From: Platynereis dumerilii
Taxonomy: Eukaryota; Annelida; Polychaeta; Phyllodocida; Nereididae
Assembly (NCBI GenBank): GCA_026936325.1
Contig: JAPTHN010000008.1
Span: 16,770,259-16,834,258, forward strand
Reading direction: 5' to 3'
DNA length: 64,000 nt
Shown here: piece by piece, positions 33,911 to 45,796 of the stretch
Position numbering within the stretch: the first letter of the stretch is position 1
Layout of the letters: every line of letters begins with the position of its first letter
Made by a program: the position numbers and the translations under genes
The notes under the pieces: generated by a model
Told to the model about the DNA's origin: nothing
What the model saw: only the letters and a program-made list of their open reading frames with translations
The model's database searches: none

Positions 33911-35924
33911 TTTTGAAGTTCTGGATTCTTCAAAGTTCTTACATACCACGTTTCATCTGCAACCTGCATACATTTCTTGGATAACCAACAGGACAAATAG
34001 TAATATACATGAATCATTAGATATAAGGATACCACTAAGTCATTATGTATTATCTCTTGAGTGAAGTTGATTTTATTTAGTTCTCAGTGAAAGTAAATAG
34101 GTCATTTGTTTTAAAATAGAATAAGAGAAAGTCCTTTCTACAATAAACAGCTGACAATGAATATTAATGAAATGGAGACGCTTCATTCAATTGACACTGT
34201 TGAAGCAATAAAACACCGTCCAGCGCAGCATGTATGTGCATCAGTCGCAGAATAGTTTTTTTTTTTTGCTACTTTTGGTGCTGCTAGTGTAACTGAAAGA
34301 CATAACAAATTTTTGTGTGTCTGAAGTCCTCATATCATTGCGATTTCCACAGACACCAGAGGCAGCTTCAAGCAAATATCATGGTGGACCAACAACTAGG
34401 GGAAAGCGCTAACTACATTAAAACCCAATATTTAAATTATCCAGCAGATGTTGACACTTGCATGCCCCAACACTTCAGAGCTCTTCCACACCTTTTCACA
34501 CCAAGCCCCTCTTCCATTCACTTATCTGTAAAATGGTTACAGTTATTTTTCCAAAGACGAACTGAAAAATATCACCTTAAATTAATTTTATTGTGAACAT
34601 AGCAATTAAATGATATTTCAGTAATAAAGAAGTGATTTGGATTGAGTTTGCATATTAAAGACACTTTAAAGTGATTAAAATGTAAAGTGAGCTTGGAAGT
34701 GACGGCATGTGGGGGTAGGGGTAAGAACTTAAGGGTGAGGGTATTAACTGAAGGCTATGGGAAGGCGCGCATCTGCGTGAAGCATGCGATATAAGAATTT
34801 TTTTGTGTTGTACTATATTACAGGGAGGCAGTTGTGTCTATCACTTGTCTTTCTCAAGGACTACGGGTTTAAATTATGAAAATATATATTATTTCAATTG
34901 ATGGCATCTACAACAAACAGTATGGTGGTCTACTGCCAAGAAGAGAAGAAATTTTGGTAGCTGGTACTGAGAGGCTCAACTGGCAATCAATGGAGACTTA
35001 GCTGAAGAGACTAATTGGTTTGGACAAGCAGCGGTCAATGGCCTAATGGGTGTGACCCAGTGGCATTGAAGCATTGTGGTGCTAGTTGGAGAGATTGGCT
35101 TTGATAATGGGAAACCTTCGCTCTCCTGATGTCCTGCACTTTCTCTTCTTTCGCCAATGCTTCCATTTTGTGTGTGTTCTGTGGGAAATGGTTCATTCAG
35201 AAATACATCACACATTCACGTCAATCATTTCACTTCATACATGATTTAATCCAAAGCAAATTCCATAATCTAAGCTGTATTAGACATTTCCTTGGTCGTT
35301 TTTCAATGCACAGGAAACAGGCAATGATCGTAATTCATATGAGTAAAACGCATGTGCTCAGGTCCGTGTGCAGCAACGTCCTGGCTACCGTCCGCAATAG
35401 GTATCAAATCAAAATTGAACTAATCACATAAATGTCCCTTGTCTTTTAAGACTTAGTGTGGTATATCTATGGAGAATGAAAAGTACTCCTATTGAGTAAA
35501 TGATGATGCTGTTGGACTACCATCATGCACCTTATATGTCTGATCTTCAAATAGAATACAATATGCCCATAACAATTGTGGCAGAGCAAACACAACATTA
35601 GCTTTTTATGCAAATATCATATATCAGACACCGTGTAAGTGCCATGGCTGTTCATTTATATGACTGCAAAAAAAGGAGATTCCGCCGAAAAAACAGCCAT
35701 GTAAGTGAGAAAATGATGTACTTGTATGTTTTCTTTTGTCATCTCTGGAGCAAAAAAACGCTGCTTTCAAAGGGTCATACACTTACTATGCATATGACAA
35801 GCTGTAAATATAAAACCTTGATATTCCAGTCCCTGTGTGTACATACAAATTACATTTGGAAGTATAGGCAAAATTAAGAAATCACAGGAATTATTTGAGA
35901 AGATGGAGCAACTTCAAAGGATAC

Positions 35925-36175
35925 ACTCTAAAAAATGTTGGGACAAAATTGGTTTTTTAGATTCAAAATGGTTTTTTTGAAAAACCAAATTTCAATGCAA
36001 AAAACCAACATGGATTTTTTTCGAACAGATTTTTGCCGAAATTCACTGTAAATTAAGGCCTAATAATGTTTTTTCTTGGAGATGAAAAGGGCAACCTTGC
36101 CCCCCTTGCCCCTCCTGGCCAAGGGCAGGAGGGGCAATTGCCCCCCCCCCTGCCCCCCTGTTCCGGCACCCTTGG
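35925..36175. mobile_element. C-rich MITE-like insertion replacing block D sequence
   Basis: Between CAAAGGATA and TATCACTATCATTTGG this copy differs completely from its paralogue. It starts ACTCTAAAAAATG and ends with C-runs and CCGGCACCCTTGG. The borders are inferred from the paralogue; no clean inverted ends were seen. Confidence 0.45.
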
Positions 36176-38189
36176 TGCTTATCACTATCATTTGGATTTC
36201 TCAGACTCTAAAGTGTCATCACCAAGCTAGTCTGCAATTTGAGTCAGGGATCATACATGCAGAAGACACAGTAACTTTTTTCTGGATGAAACAAATGTAC
36301 TCTTATGTTATATCAGTTTTGCTGGCCTTGGAAGGTGCATACGTCTGCTAGCCAATCATTTTTTGACAACTCCTTGGCAACTGTTGAATATGTGGCTGCA
36401 ACTATGTATAGCTCAAGGAGAATTGCAATTAATTTTGTAAAATCAGTGGAAAAAAAGGCTACATTATATGTTATGACAATGAGCAGATTAATAACATTGC
36501 ACTGCATAGTAATTTTGCAGTAGAAAAGAAGTTTTATGATTAGAATGTCACATTTTTGCAGTATTTATGGTCATTGATGTAAAAATGAAACCAGCTGGTT
36601 CAGTATTATTTCAATGACTTTTATTGTAAAATACTGCAAAAATTCTGAATAAATCTGATTAGAAGGCGAATAAACACTTGGTGCACTTCCTCGGGGAAAC
36701 TTCACCAAGCAGTGATTGGATATGTGCACACCATTTGAAGTATTATCATAAATCACTGACGGGAGATATTGACTAGGTCCAATAGAAGGCACAGTCTATC
36801 CTTTTTCTTTGTTCATAGTTTCTGTGTGATACCATTATACAAGATATAGTTCGGCATTATTGTTGAATTATTTAGTGCAGCCTGGAGCTATAGAATAAAA
36901 AATGCAAGAAACAACAGAAATGTGTCTATTGGAAATGGGTCTAAAAAATTCAAGTACTTGGCATGGTGTATTGTGGCTCGTCCAACAAGTTGGTTATCAA
37001 AAAATAAGTTGCAACGGAGGCAATTGACGAAAAAAATCGATGTCCCTCTGCACCTTTGCACAACTTCCGCAGTTCTCTGCCTAAAAGAACAATGGAAATA
37101 GAACTGCAAGGAGAACAATAAAAGCACGGGCCTTGCTCACGTCTTTTTTGAATATGTACTGGAGACCAATAAGAACACTGCTTACACTTCTGTAGCAGAC
37201 ACCTTATTAAAAGTGAGAGGTTTCTCTTCTCAACTGAAAGCTCTGTAACTTCAAGCATTTCAGCATTTTTCTTAATACAAAAATCTACAAAATTAGTATT
37301 TTTGTACATGTATGATCGAAGTGCAGTTTTCAAACAGCCTTTTCTGGTCTTAAATCTACTGTTGACATCACAACCATTGAACCATTTTGCAAAGATTAAA
37401 TTGGTAAAGGTGGAGGTTCGTCTTAATTCGAATTTGTACCAAACTAACCTAAAACGAAAAAAAGACAATTTAACCCTAATGTGAGTTATGTTTGTTTCTT
37501 TCATTCACATCATTATTAAGTCATTAAAATACATTTTTAACAAAAACAACCACAAATCATACCCACTGGTTGTAACTCTAACGCTTCGTAATGCTTATTG
37601 TAATCGTTACTTTTCATTTTCTAAACAGTTTCAACAAAAATAAGTCCCCCTTTAAATAAACTTGAATATCTCAAAGATTCCTTCTCCGATTTTTATGAAA
37701 GTTGGATCGAATGATAGGCCTGTATATCGACCCTAAATGTGTGCATTTGTAGTTTAGTGGCATTATTTCTGGCTGACCCAGCAGCCTTCGAGGGAGCCTA
37801 CCCCTGTTTTCAAAAATCTGTGGCTTTTCCAATGGATATGAACAATTTGACCAAGCGGGGGAGCCACCAGCTGGGGCATGCTTCATCATGATACTGGAGA
37901 AAATTTGATGCAATTGAGCTACAATTACACAGACACAATGTCAATATGCAGGCCTACCAATACGAGAACTTTAACAGAAATCGGAAAAGGGGTCTTTGAG
38001 ATATTCAAGTTTTCGTAAAGGGGGACTTGGTTTTGTTGAACCCTTTAGAACACGCATTTTGGGTGGGCCCAGATTCACTACATAACGTAATTTCTTGATG
38101 GACTTTGTACACTAATATAAGTGGTCTGGAAAATGTATTATATAATTGCAACAATGCTGCATTCATCCAAATAGAGAACCAACTAAAAT

Positions 38190-38460
38190 CTTTCTTTGGA
38201 AGCAGAAAGCTATACCTTAAAGGCTTCGATTGATGCGACAACCAAGTTGCAAAATCTTTTGAATTTGAAGCAATTGGGTGGAAATGTAATTTAAGAAATG
38301 ACAGATTGGATTGTCGCTTGCAACCTGATAATCATACTCATGCCTTGGGAAGATCTGAGGCAAGACTTGAAACCTGTTACGAAATTGTAATTATGTGAAT
38401 CCAATAAATCTGGTCACTGAATTCATTTCATTTCATCTACATATAGTCAATATTTCAAGC
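38190..38460 (+). repeat. Unclassified repeat R, copy 2
   Basis: Paralogue of copy 1 inside block D copy 2 (ACAACCAAGTTGCAAAATC, TGATAATCATACTCATGCC). Confidence 0.7.
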
Positions 38461-39283
38461 AAGGTAATTTCAGGTTTTTGATTGATCACGGATTACACTA
38501 CTGCTCCTGTGAAGAAGGAGGCCTTCAGATATGAAGATTGCAATTGTTACTTTGAAAAAAAAATCAGGCCTTTTACTCTCCACTAGTATAATATTATGTG
38601 CTTCGTTATACCCACCAAAAGCGAGTTGATCTCAAACTTGGGAGTTATTAAAATTTGTGCATCAGAAAACACAAATTCTATTTGTGATTGGTTTTCCAGT
38701 GAGATTTGGCAAAACCTGTTTTGAAAACATACTTCTTGCTATTCAAAAGCACCATTTTTAGAGGAAAAAACTGAATTATACCTGATTTGTCCCAGATGAA
38801 ATATTAGGACGTTTGGGAATGCTTCTGTTTGCCTCTAAAATACTGTGAAGAAACACATATCCAAAAATTCAAGCTCCACAGCACCCTCAAATTTGAAAAA
38901 GTTCGATGGGGTGGTATGAAAAAAAAAATCTCATCTCTACAACATGTCTAGATGCTTCTTAATGATTTTGTCATGCACAACTTTATTAATCTCCTCTGTT
39001 GTTTGGAATTAAACATACATGACGGGAAGACCCATAAGAGTGTTTATATATGCCTCCCTTGGGTTTTCCATCCGCATATGCTCAAGGCATTCTTCTGCCA
39101 TCTGTGAATATCTGCTATTCTTTGTGTTTTAGTCTTTAGAGTTGTTACCAAGAGACATTGATCATTCATAAAGTAGGAGCTCAGAAGCAGTTGTTAGTAT
39201 CGTTATGACTTCTTTACACAAGACAAGATATAAAACCTATTTTTTTCTTCAATGCAGGCCTATATGATTGATTTTATTTGTTT

Positions 39284-40702
39284 CTACCACTGACAAACTA
39301 AAAGTTGCTAAGATAACACCAGTATATAAAAAAGGCGAAAACAATAAATTTGATAATTACAGACCCATATCTATACTGCCTAGTGTGTCCAAGGTTGTAG
39401 AGAGGATCATGCACAATCAACTTCATACTTTCCTTACCCAGACTAAAATTTATTATAAAAGCCAGTATGGTTTTAGAACTCAGCACTCTACTGAATTAGC
39501 TACTTTGGAACTTATTGACAGAATTACAAATCAAATGGATTCAAATCAAATACCTATAAATATATATTTAGACCTTTCTAAGGCGTTTGATACTCTTAAT
39601 CATGACATTCTATTACATAAATTACAATATTATGGAATTCGAGATACTTCTTTAAAACTCTTTAAAAGTTACCTCAGTAATAGAAGTCAGTTAGTCATTA
39701 TAAATGACACTCAATCAGAGCTTCTAACTATAACTACTGGTGTGCCACAAGGCTCTATCCTTGGCCCTTTATTATTTTTACTCTACATTAATGACATCCA
39801 GTATGCAAGTGATTTATTTAACCCTGTAATATATGCAGATGATACGACTCTCTCTGCAACCTTGAACACATTCGGTGCATGTGAAAACAGAGAGGTACGT
39901 CTCAACAATGAACTTGATAAAATTAGCACTTGGTTGAAACTGAATAAACTCTCGCTCAATGTTGGTAAAACTAAAGCCATGCTCTTTCACACTCCTCAGA
40001 AAAGAGTTATCAAACCTAATATACATATTGAAAATTCTGTCATTGAATATGTTGATCACTTTAATTTCTTAGGTTTTATAATTGACCAACACCTAAATTG
40101 GAAACCGCATATTCACTACATAACTCAAAAATTAACTAGAACTAATGCAATAATTAACAAGCTAAAATACCACCTAGACTGTGCTATTAACAATATACAA
40201 CTCGCTTTTTCTACCTTACTTAAATTATGGAGTGCTGCTGTGGGGCTCAAGCTCTGGGGGACTATTCAAAATCCAAAAGAAAGCTGTAAGACTTATTACC
40301 ATGTCAAAGTTCAATGCGCATACTGAACCCATATTTAAACATTTAAATCTACTGAAACTGCAAGACATATGTGTGCTGCATGAGTTAAAATTTTGTTACA
40401 AGCTTGAAAATAATTTGCTGCCTGCATACTTCTTAGATGGGCTATTTAGAAAGAATCATGAACAACATCAATATGAAACAAGACAAAATAATAATTTGCA
40501 ATACCCAGTTATCAAACATTTCTTTGTCAAAAAGTCACTTAGGTATCGAATCCCACATACCTTTAATAATTCTCCAAGTATAATTATAAGTAAAATCTAC
40601 ACTCATAGTTACAGTTCCTTTTGTAAATATGTTAAAAATTATCACATAAGCTTGTACAATCTGTTATGTGACCGAGTTGATTGTTACGTTTGCAGAGGCT
40701 AA
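39284..40702 (+). pseudogene. Reverse transcriptase remnant of CR1/L2-like LINE
   Basis: The frame open from 39,268 to 40,326 encodes KITPVYKKGENNKFDNYRPI, QYGFRTQHSTELATLELI, IYLDLSKAFDTLNHDIL (motif A), [20 protein letters not shown] (motif B), the intact catalytic VIYADDTTL (motif C) and FNFLGFIIDQHLNWKPHI. The C-terminal part (NSLFLPYLNYGVLLWGSSS, KIQKKAVRLITMSKFNAH) continues in the frame open from 40,181 to 40,702, so one frameshift lies near 40,180. The catalytic residues are kept, but the protein lacks its N-terminus and cannot be active. Codon and motif style fit the Jockey superfamily (CR1/L2-like); the exact clade is not resolved. Confidence 0.85.
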
Positions 40703-40992
40703 TAGCCTCCTGGTCTCATCTATACACACAGTCTTCCCGCAGTTATAATTTATATTTTTTATTATTCTATATTTTACTGAAGCCAATACCGTAATGTGTG
40801 ATAGGTAAGCTCTGAGCACCATCATCTCATCATCTCACTGCATCTCCTCATTCATTCCTTGGTGGCCCCTTGCAAGCGTCAGTTTCATTGACTTTAGGGG
40901 TCTCCTTCATAATTACATTCATCACTAACATCATCACTCCATTTATTGTATGTATGAATGTAAAAATGTAACAAATAATTATGAAAATAAAT

Positions 40993-41018
40993 AATGTCTG
41001 TCTGTCTGTCTGTCTGTC
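40993..41018 (+). repeat. TGTC microsatellite
   Basis: Tandem TGTC units directly after the LINE 3' UTR, probably templated as the LINE tail. Confidence 0.85.
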
Positions 41019-41439
41019 TGATACCATTCATATTTACAACAAACGACATTCACATATTGACACCTTTCATTAGTAAAATAAAGACTCCCTCGCGTAAACT
41101 TTCCTTTGACTTATGGTCATGATATTCGTATGCCATCTGTGAAGATCTGCTAGGAGCTCAGTAGCATTTTTTAGTATCGTTATGACTTCTTTACACAAGA
41201 CAAGAAGTAGACCCATTTTTCAATCTTTATATGATTGATTGATTAACTTGTTTCCACCACACGTATCACTCATATGTACAGAATTTTATAAACTGGGGCA
41301 TTAAATTGACTCATTGACAAAGTGTAAAACTACATACGGCCCAAATGACAAGTTGTAGTTGTCTTGTGATGAGTGATGGTTTGAACTGCAGTCCAAGGCT
41401 GATGCAGCTGTTTTTGCCAGACTGAGAGGTGTAATCTGA

Positions 41440-43550
41440 CCTAGGACCAATTATTTGTATCCCAGAGCATTACTGCAATTTCAATAAGAATGAGTTTCTT
41501 CAAAAGGATGGCAAAACGTAGCAAATGCAGTTCATGTGATTGGTCGAGGCACTGAACTACATAGTAGAAATCTAATTTGAATACCTTAAAAACGTGTATC
41601 AAGGCCACTGACGTGTCTGTCAGTGGTTTTGACTGTCAGTGTTTCCCTGCTAATCTTATTTTCTTTCCAAACAAAGCTGCTCACTGAAGCAGAATATCAC
41701 GTTTTTCATTGCTTCCTACATTCAACATACAGATTTGGAGGACGTTTTATTGCTTATTGACCAATCAGACAATCTGAAAATACTACGTGGACAGTGAGAA
41801 AACTGGCTATTGAAACTCATACTAACTGAATCTGCAGTAACAACTGAAGTACTCTAACCATGCTCTCTTCATAAAATATTGAAGTGAAATGAATAGGTCA
41901 CAATACTTCAAGAGTCAATGATAACACTGTTGGGTTACCATAAACACACATCAAAAGTCCATTCTTCAAAATAGAAAATACTCACATTTTTAAATTAAAG
42001 AGCAAACACAAAATTAGCTTGATTGATGGAGTCTAAAGTTTTTAGGGAAATATTGTATATCAGACACCTTGTAAATGCTACGGCTGTAATTTCTAATATT
42101 ACTGCTGTGAAAAAATTAGATGTTGCCATAAACATCCATGTTAGTGAGAAAATGACGTACTTTTTTGTCTTCTGTTGTCAATCTCTGGAGCAAGAAAACC
42201 AGCATTAGAAAGGCTTCATACTTTCAATATTGCAAGCTGTAGGTCTCAAAGTTATTTCAGTCTCTGCATGAGCATATATATATATAGTATACCTTATGTT
42301 TGAAATTTTAAAGAAGGTATCATGAAGGAATAACAGGAAATAGTACATCATACCGAAGATCAAGAAACTTCAAAAGCTTTCTTTCGCCGAGAGTCCTCCA
42401 GAGCAAAGCGAGTCCATTCTTAGAAGTGATGAAAGTGATAATTCCTGGGCAAGAGCTTTGTGGAAGAAGTCAACAGCCATCTTCTCTCTTATTAGAGGAA
42501 ATAAACCTTGCTTATCTCTGAGATTTGGATCGTCCAGACGTTAAAGTGTTATCGACAAGCTACATAACACTGCAATTTGATTGGTAAATGACCGAAGACC
42601 AGCAATTTGTATCCCAGAGCATTATTGACTGAGCTACTCTAATCCCGCTCTCTTCACAAAATATTGAAGTGCAATGAATAGGTCACAATACAAATGTACT
42701 TCAAGAGTCAATGATGAAATTGTTGGATTACCATAAGGCACCTCAAAAGTCTGTTTTTCAAATAGAAAGTATGCGCATATATATGGCAGGACTAACACAA
42801 AATTAGCTTGACTTATAAAGTCTACAGTTTTTTAGGGAAATATTGTGTGTCAGACACCTTGTAAATGCTCTGGTTATTTCGTAAATTACCTTTGTAAAAA
42901 CTATATGTTGCCATAAACATCCATGTTAGTGAGAAAATGATGTACTTGTTTGTCTTCTGTTGTCAATCTCTCGAGCAAGAAAACCTATATTGAAAAGGCT
43001 TCATACTTTGAGTATTACAAGCTGTAAGTCTCAAAGTTATTTCAGTCTCTGGTTTTGCTTAGTATACCTTACATTTGAAAGAAGGCATAATGAAGGAATC
43101 ATAGGAAATAGTACATCAGACTGAAGATCGAGAAACTTCAAAGGCTTTCTTTAGCTGAGAGTCCTCCCGAGCAAAGCCAGACCATTCTTAGAAGTGATGA
43201 AAGTGATCATTTGTGGATATGAGCTTTGTGGAAGCAGTCAACAGTCATCTTCTCGCTTATTAGAGGAAATAAACCTTGCTTTATGCTTATCTCTGAGATT
43301 TGGATCGTCCAGACTTGGAAGTAACATCAATAAGCTACTCTGCAATTTGAGTTTGGGATCATTCATGCAGAAGATACATTGTATGTCGAATTTTTTTTTC
43401 AATATGAAACAAAAATGCTGTTGCGAAATATCGCTGTTACATGGTATGAAAGGTCCATGCATCTACTAGCCTAACTCTTTGGCAACTATATACAGTTCAA
43501 GCAAAATTACAATTTATATTTCTAAGCCCTGGATAAAAAGGCAGAACTGT
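41440..43550 (+). repeat. Two adjacent diverged copies of a block D-like unit
   Basis: About 41,440-42,590 and 42,595-43,550 share a series of blocks: TTTGTATCCCAGAGCATTA, ATGAATAGGTCACAATAC, CAGACACCTTGTAAATGCT, CCATAAACATCCATGTTAGT, TTCTTAGAAGTGATGAAAGT. They are remote relatives of block D (29,300-30,400). No gene is recognised. Confidence 0.7.
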
Positions 43551-43739
43551 CTTTTATGGCAATGGGCCTCTTAATTAATTTTGTAATTCACATAATCGTT
43601 TTATCATTAAAATGCATTTCCACAGCCAAGGTCAGCTAATCATTGCCGTTGATTCTGCTTACAAGTACACTGAATGTATTTCTTATGTTTTTTGGGGGTC
43701 AGTGTACCTGTAACATTTCATTTTGTTAATTTTTTTTAA

Positions 43740-44000
43740 AGAAGAAAGCTGTACCCGAATGCTTTGATTGATTTTCCAACCAAATTAAAACTTCTTTGAA
43801 TTTGGAGCAATTGAGTGCAAATGTAATTAAATAAAATGACAAATTAGTTTAATGATTGTAACCTGATAATCACAAGGCTTCAGGTGCAAAATTTGAAACC
43901 TCGAACAGACACGTGGGCCTAATTTTGTTAATCCAATAAATGGTGTTTCAGAATTCAATTCATGTTATCAACATTTCAAGCAATATAATATTAGGTTTTT
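43740..44000 (+). repeat. Unclassified repeat R, copy 3
   Basis: Contains TTTGGAGCAATTGAGTGCAA and ACCTGATAATCACAAGGC. It is followed by a tandem doublet of about 112 bases (43,938-44,049 and 44,050-44,160, AATGGTGTTTCAGAATTC). Confidence 0.65.
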
Positions 44001-44884
44001 GATCAAATATGGATTATGTTACTGCGAAACCAAAAAGGAAACCTTCATTAAATGGTGTTTCAGAATTCAATTCATGTTATGAACATTTCAAGCAGCAATA
44101 TTAGGTTTTTGATTAAGTATGGATTATGTTACTGATGTGCCAAAAGAAAACCTGCATTTAAACTCCGAAGCAACCATGTAATTATTCTCCAGCTAGTATA
44201 TATGCGCTGGGCTGTAGCCCACAACAGTTGGCTGATCTCAAACATTTGTGTGTCGTTAAAATTTGTCACTCATGTGCTGGAGTGTGTACTTCAAGCGGAA
44301 ACCTTGCAAATGCTATCTGTTATTGACATGTGAATGAGATCAAGTCTGGGCACTGCGGAAAACTTTCATAACAATTTGTGCAGGTCTTCCATTCCATTGT
44401 CACATTTATGGAAAAAACATCTTTTGAAAGGCTTAAAATATGTGTAAAACAAAACAACAAACTTTCTCCTGCTAAGACACAGATCCCAATATAATCAGTT
44501 TTTTTAAATAGCTTAGGCCTACATTTCATAAAACTTTAGTCATGAATACAGCATGACGCCTTTAATGGGAAATTGGAACTTATAAGCTGAGAGCTTATGC
44601 AATTAGACCGCACATTTAAACCAGAATATGAGTTATTAATGAACTTACATTTAATGACATTCTTTGCAGTCATATTCATTTTGGAAAATGGATATTTGAC
44701 TGGACCCCTGATTATTATTTCAACCAACGAAGCAACCAAATCTTGTCAATTATACATATCATTAATGTCTTTATCATACCCAATATGATTCCATTAATCC
44801 CAATTGTAATCATCATTGTGCTATTGAAAATCATATTACTACAATGACACATGAACTCATGATGATTGATGAGAAGATTGGGAG

Positions 44885-45078
44885 CCTGGCACATACCCTT
44901 TTAATTCAGGGATGAACAGGGTCTTGCAGTTGTCTCAGCGCAGAACACTAGATACAACCCACTTCCATTTAATGTCCCATTGACTCTTACTAAATTGAGT
45001 TACGGGACAGGATTCGAATCCACGCCCTCAAAGCCAGTGCTTGCTCAAACAAGCACCATTAACCACTAGGCCACGGAG
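44885..45078 (-). mobile_element. tRNA-derived SINE
   Basis: On the minus strand a tRNA-like head starts TCCGTGGCCTAGTGGTTAA (A box near 45,062-45,072), has a perfect 7-bp hairpin GTGCTTG/CAAGCAC and a B box GGATTCGAATCC (45,010-45,021). A body follows with GTGTTCTGCGCTGAGACAAC and AAGACCCTGTTCATCCCTG, weakly recalling the conserved core of deuterostome SINEs. It is not a functional tRNA. Confidence 0.7.
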
Positions 45079-45124
45079 GAAGACTTTTTTGGAAATATTC
45101 TAAACCGGTTTTCCGTTCCACGAG

Positions 45125-45380
45125 GGAAAATCGCGTTGATTGATGTGACAAGCAAATTGAAAAATCTTTTGAATTTGAAGCAATGGGTGTAAATGTAATT
45201 TAAGAAAGTGACAAATGTGATAGAGGCTTGAAACCTGAAAATCATACTGATGTCATTTGAAGGACACAGGCTAAACTTATGGAAATTTAATATGTGAATC
45301 CAATAAATCTGCTAGTTCCAGAATTCAGTTCAAATAGGCAATATTTCAGCAAAAGTAATATCACAATTTTGAGCTAATAT
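45125..45380 (+). repeat. Unclassified repeat R, copy 4
   Basis: Contains TTTTGAATTTGAAGCAATGG, CCTGAAAATCATACTGAT and GAATCCAATAAATCTGC. It directly follows the SINE. Confidence 0.65.
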
Positions 45381-45796
45381 GGATTATATAACTAAACCTA
45401 TAAAGAAAGGGACCTACAGATGAAGGTTCCTTCAAAATGGCCGTGACCAGTCTGGTGAAAATGAAAACTGCATGCTGCCATCTGGCACAAAGTTAGATTT
45501 GTATGCTGCAGCATTTCAGCTCCAAAGAAATAGTTCCAGTTTCATGACACATTCACAAAATCTCTATTCAACATTGAGGTAAACCAGTGAGACTCGCCAA
45601 TCACATTCACTGAAGAAGTAGATAAGGTCATCAGCATACATAGAAACAGCCCTGGTTTATTCTGGACACAATTTCGAGAGTTCCTAACACTCAGTTTATG
45701 TGGACCGCTTGCTGGGGGCTCGCGGAATTGTAGCCAAAGATTGGAAGACATGCTGATCAGGTGTGTCATGTGACGTCACATTTTAATGCAGTCAAT

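Larger units (their letters stand above)
34855..38760 (+). repeat. Low-copy duplicated block D, copy 2
   Basis: Paralogue of 28,690-32,640, lacking the LINE tail and the 30,839 MITE but with its own C-rich insertion at about 35,925-36,175. Minus-strand ORF 36,950-37,504 (184 codons) has only a broken counterpart in copy 1, which argues against a functional gene. Confidence 0.85.
39284..41020 (+). mobile_element. 5'-truncated CR1/L2-like LINE with (TGTC)n tail
   Basis: Contains a reverse transcriptase domain, its C-terminal domain, a 3' UTR (40,703-40,990) and a TGTC microsatellite tail (about 40,993-41,018). The endonuclease and any ORF1 are missing. It was inserted in a block related to 41,090-41,260 (TTTAGTATCGTTATGACTTC on both sides). 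No target duplication was recognised. Confidence 0.85.

Noticed and set aside
36950-37504. 184-codon minus-strand ORF as a gene
   Set aside because: It lies in duplicated block D, and the paralogous stretch at 31,090-31,650 does not keep the frame open.
44995-45082. Functional tRNA gene on the minus strand
   Set aside because: A and B boxes are present but the arms do not fold into a normal acceptor stem and an unrelated body follows; it is a SINE head.
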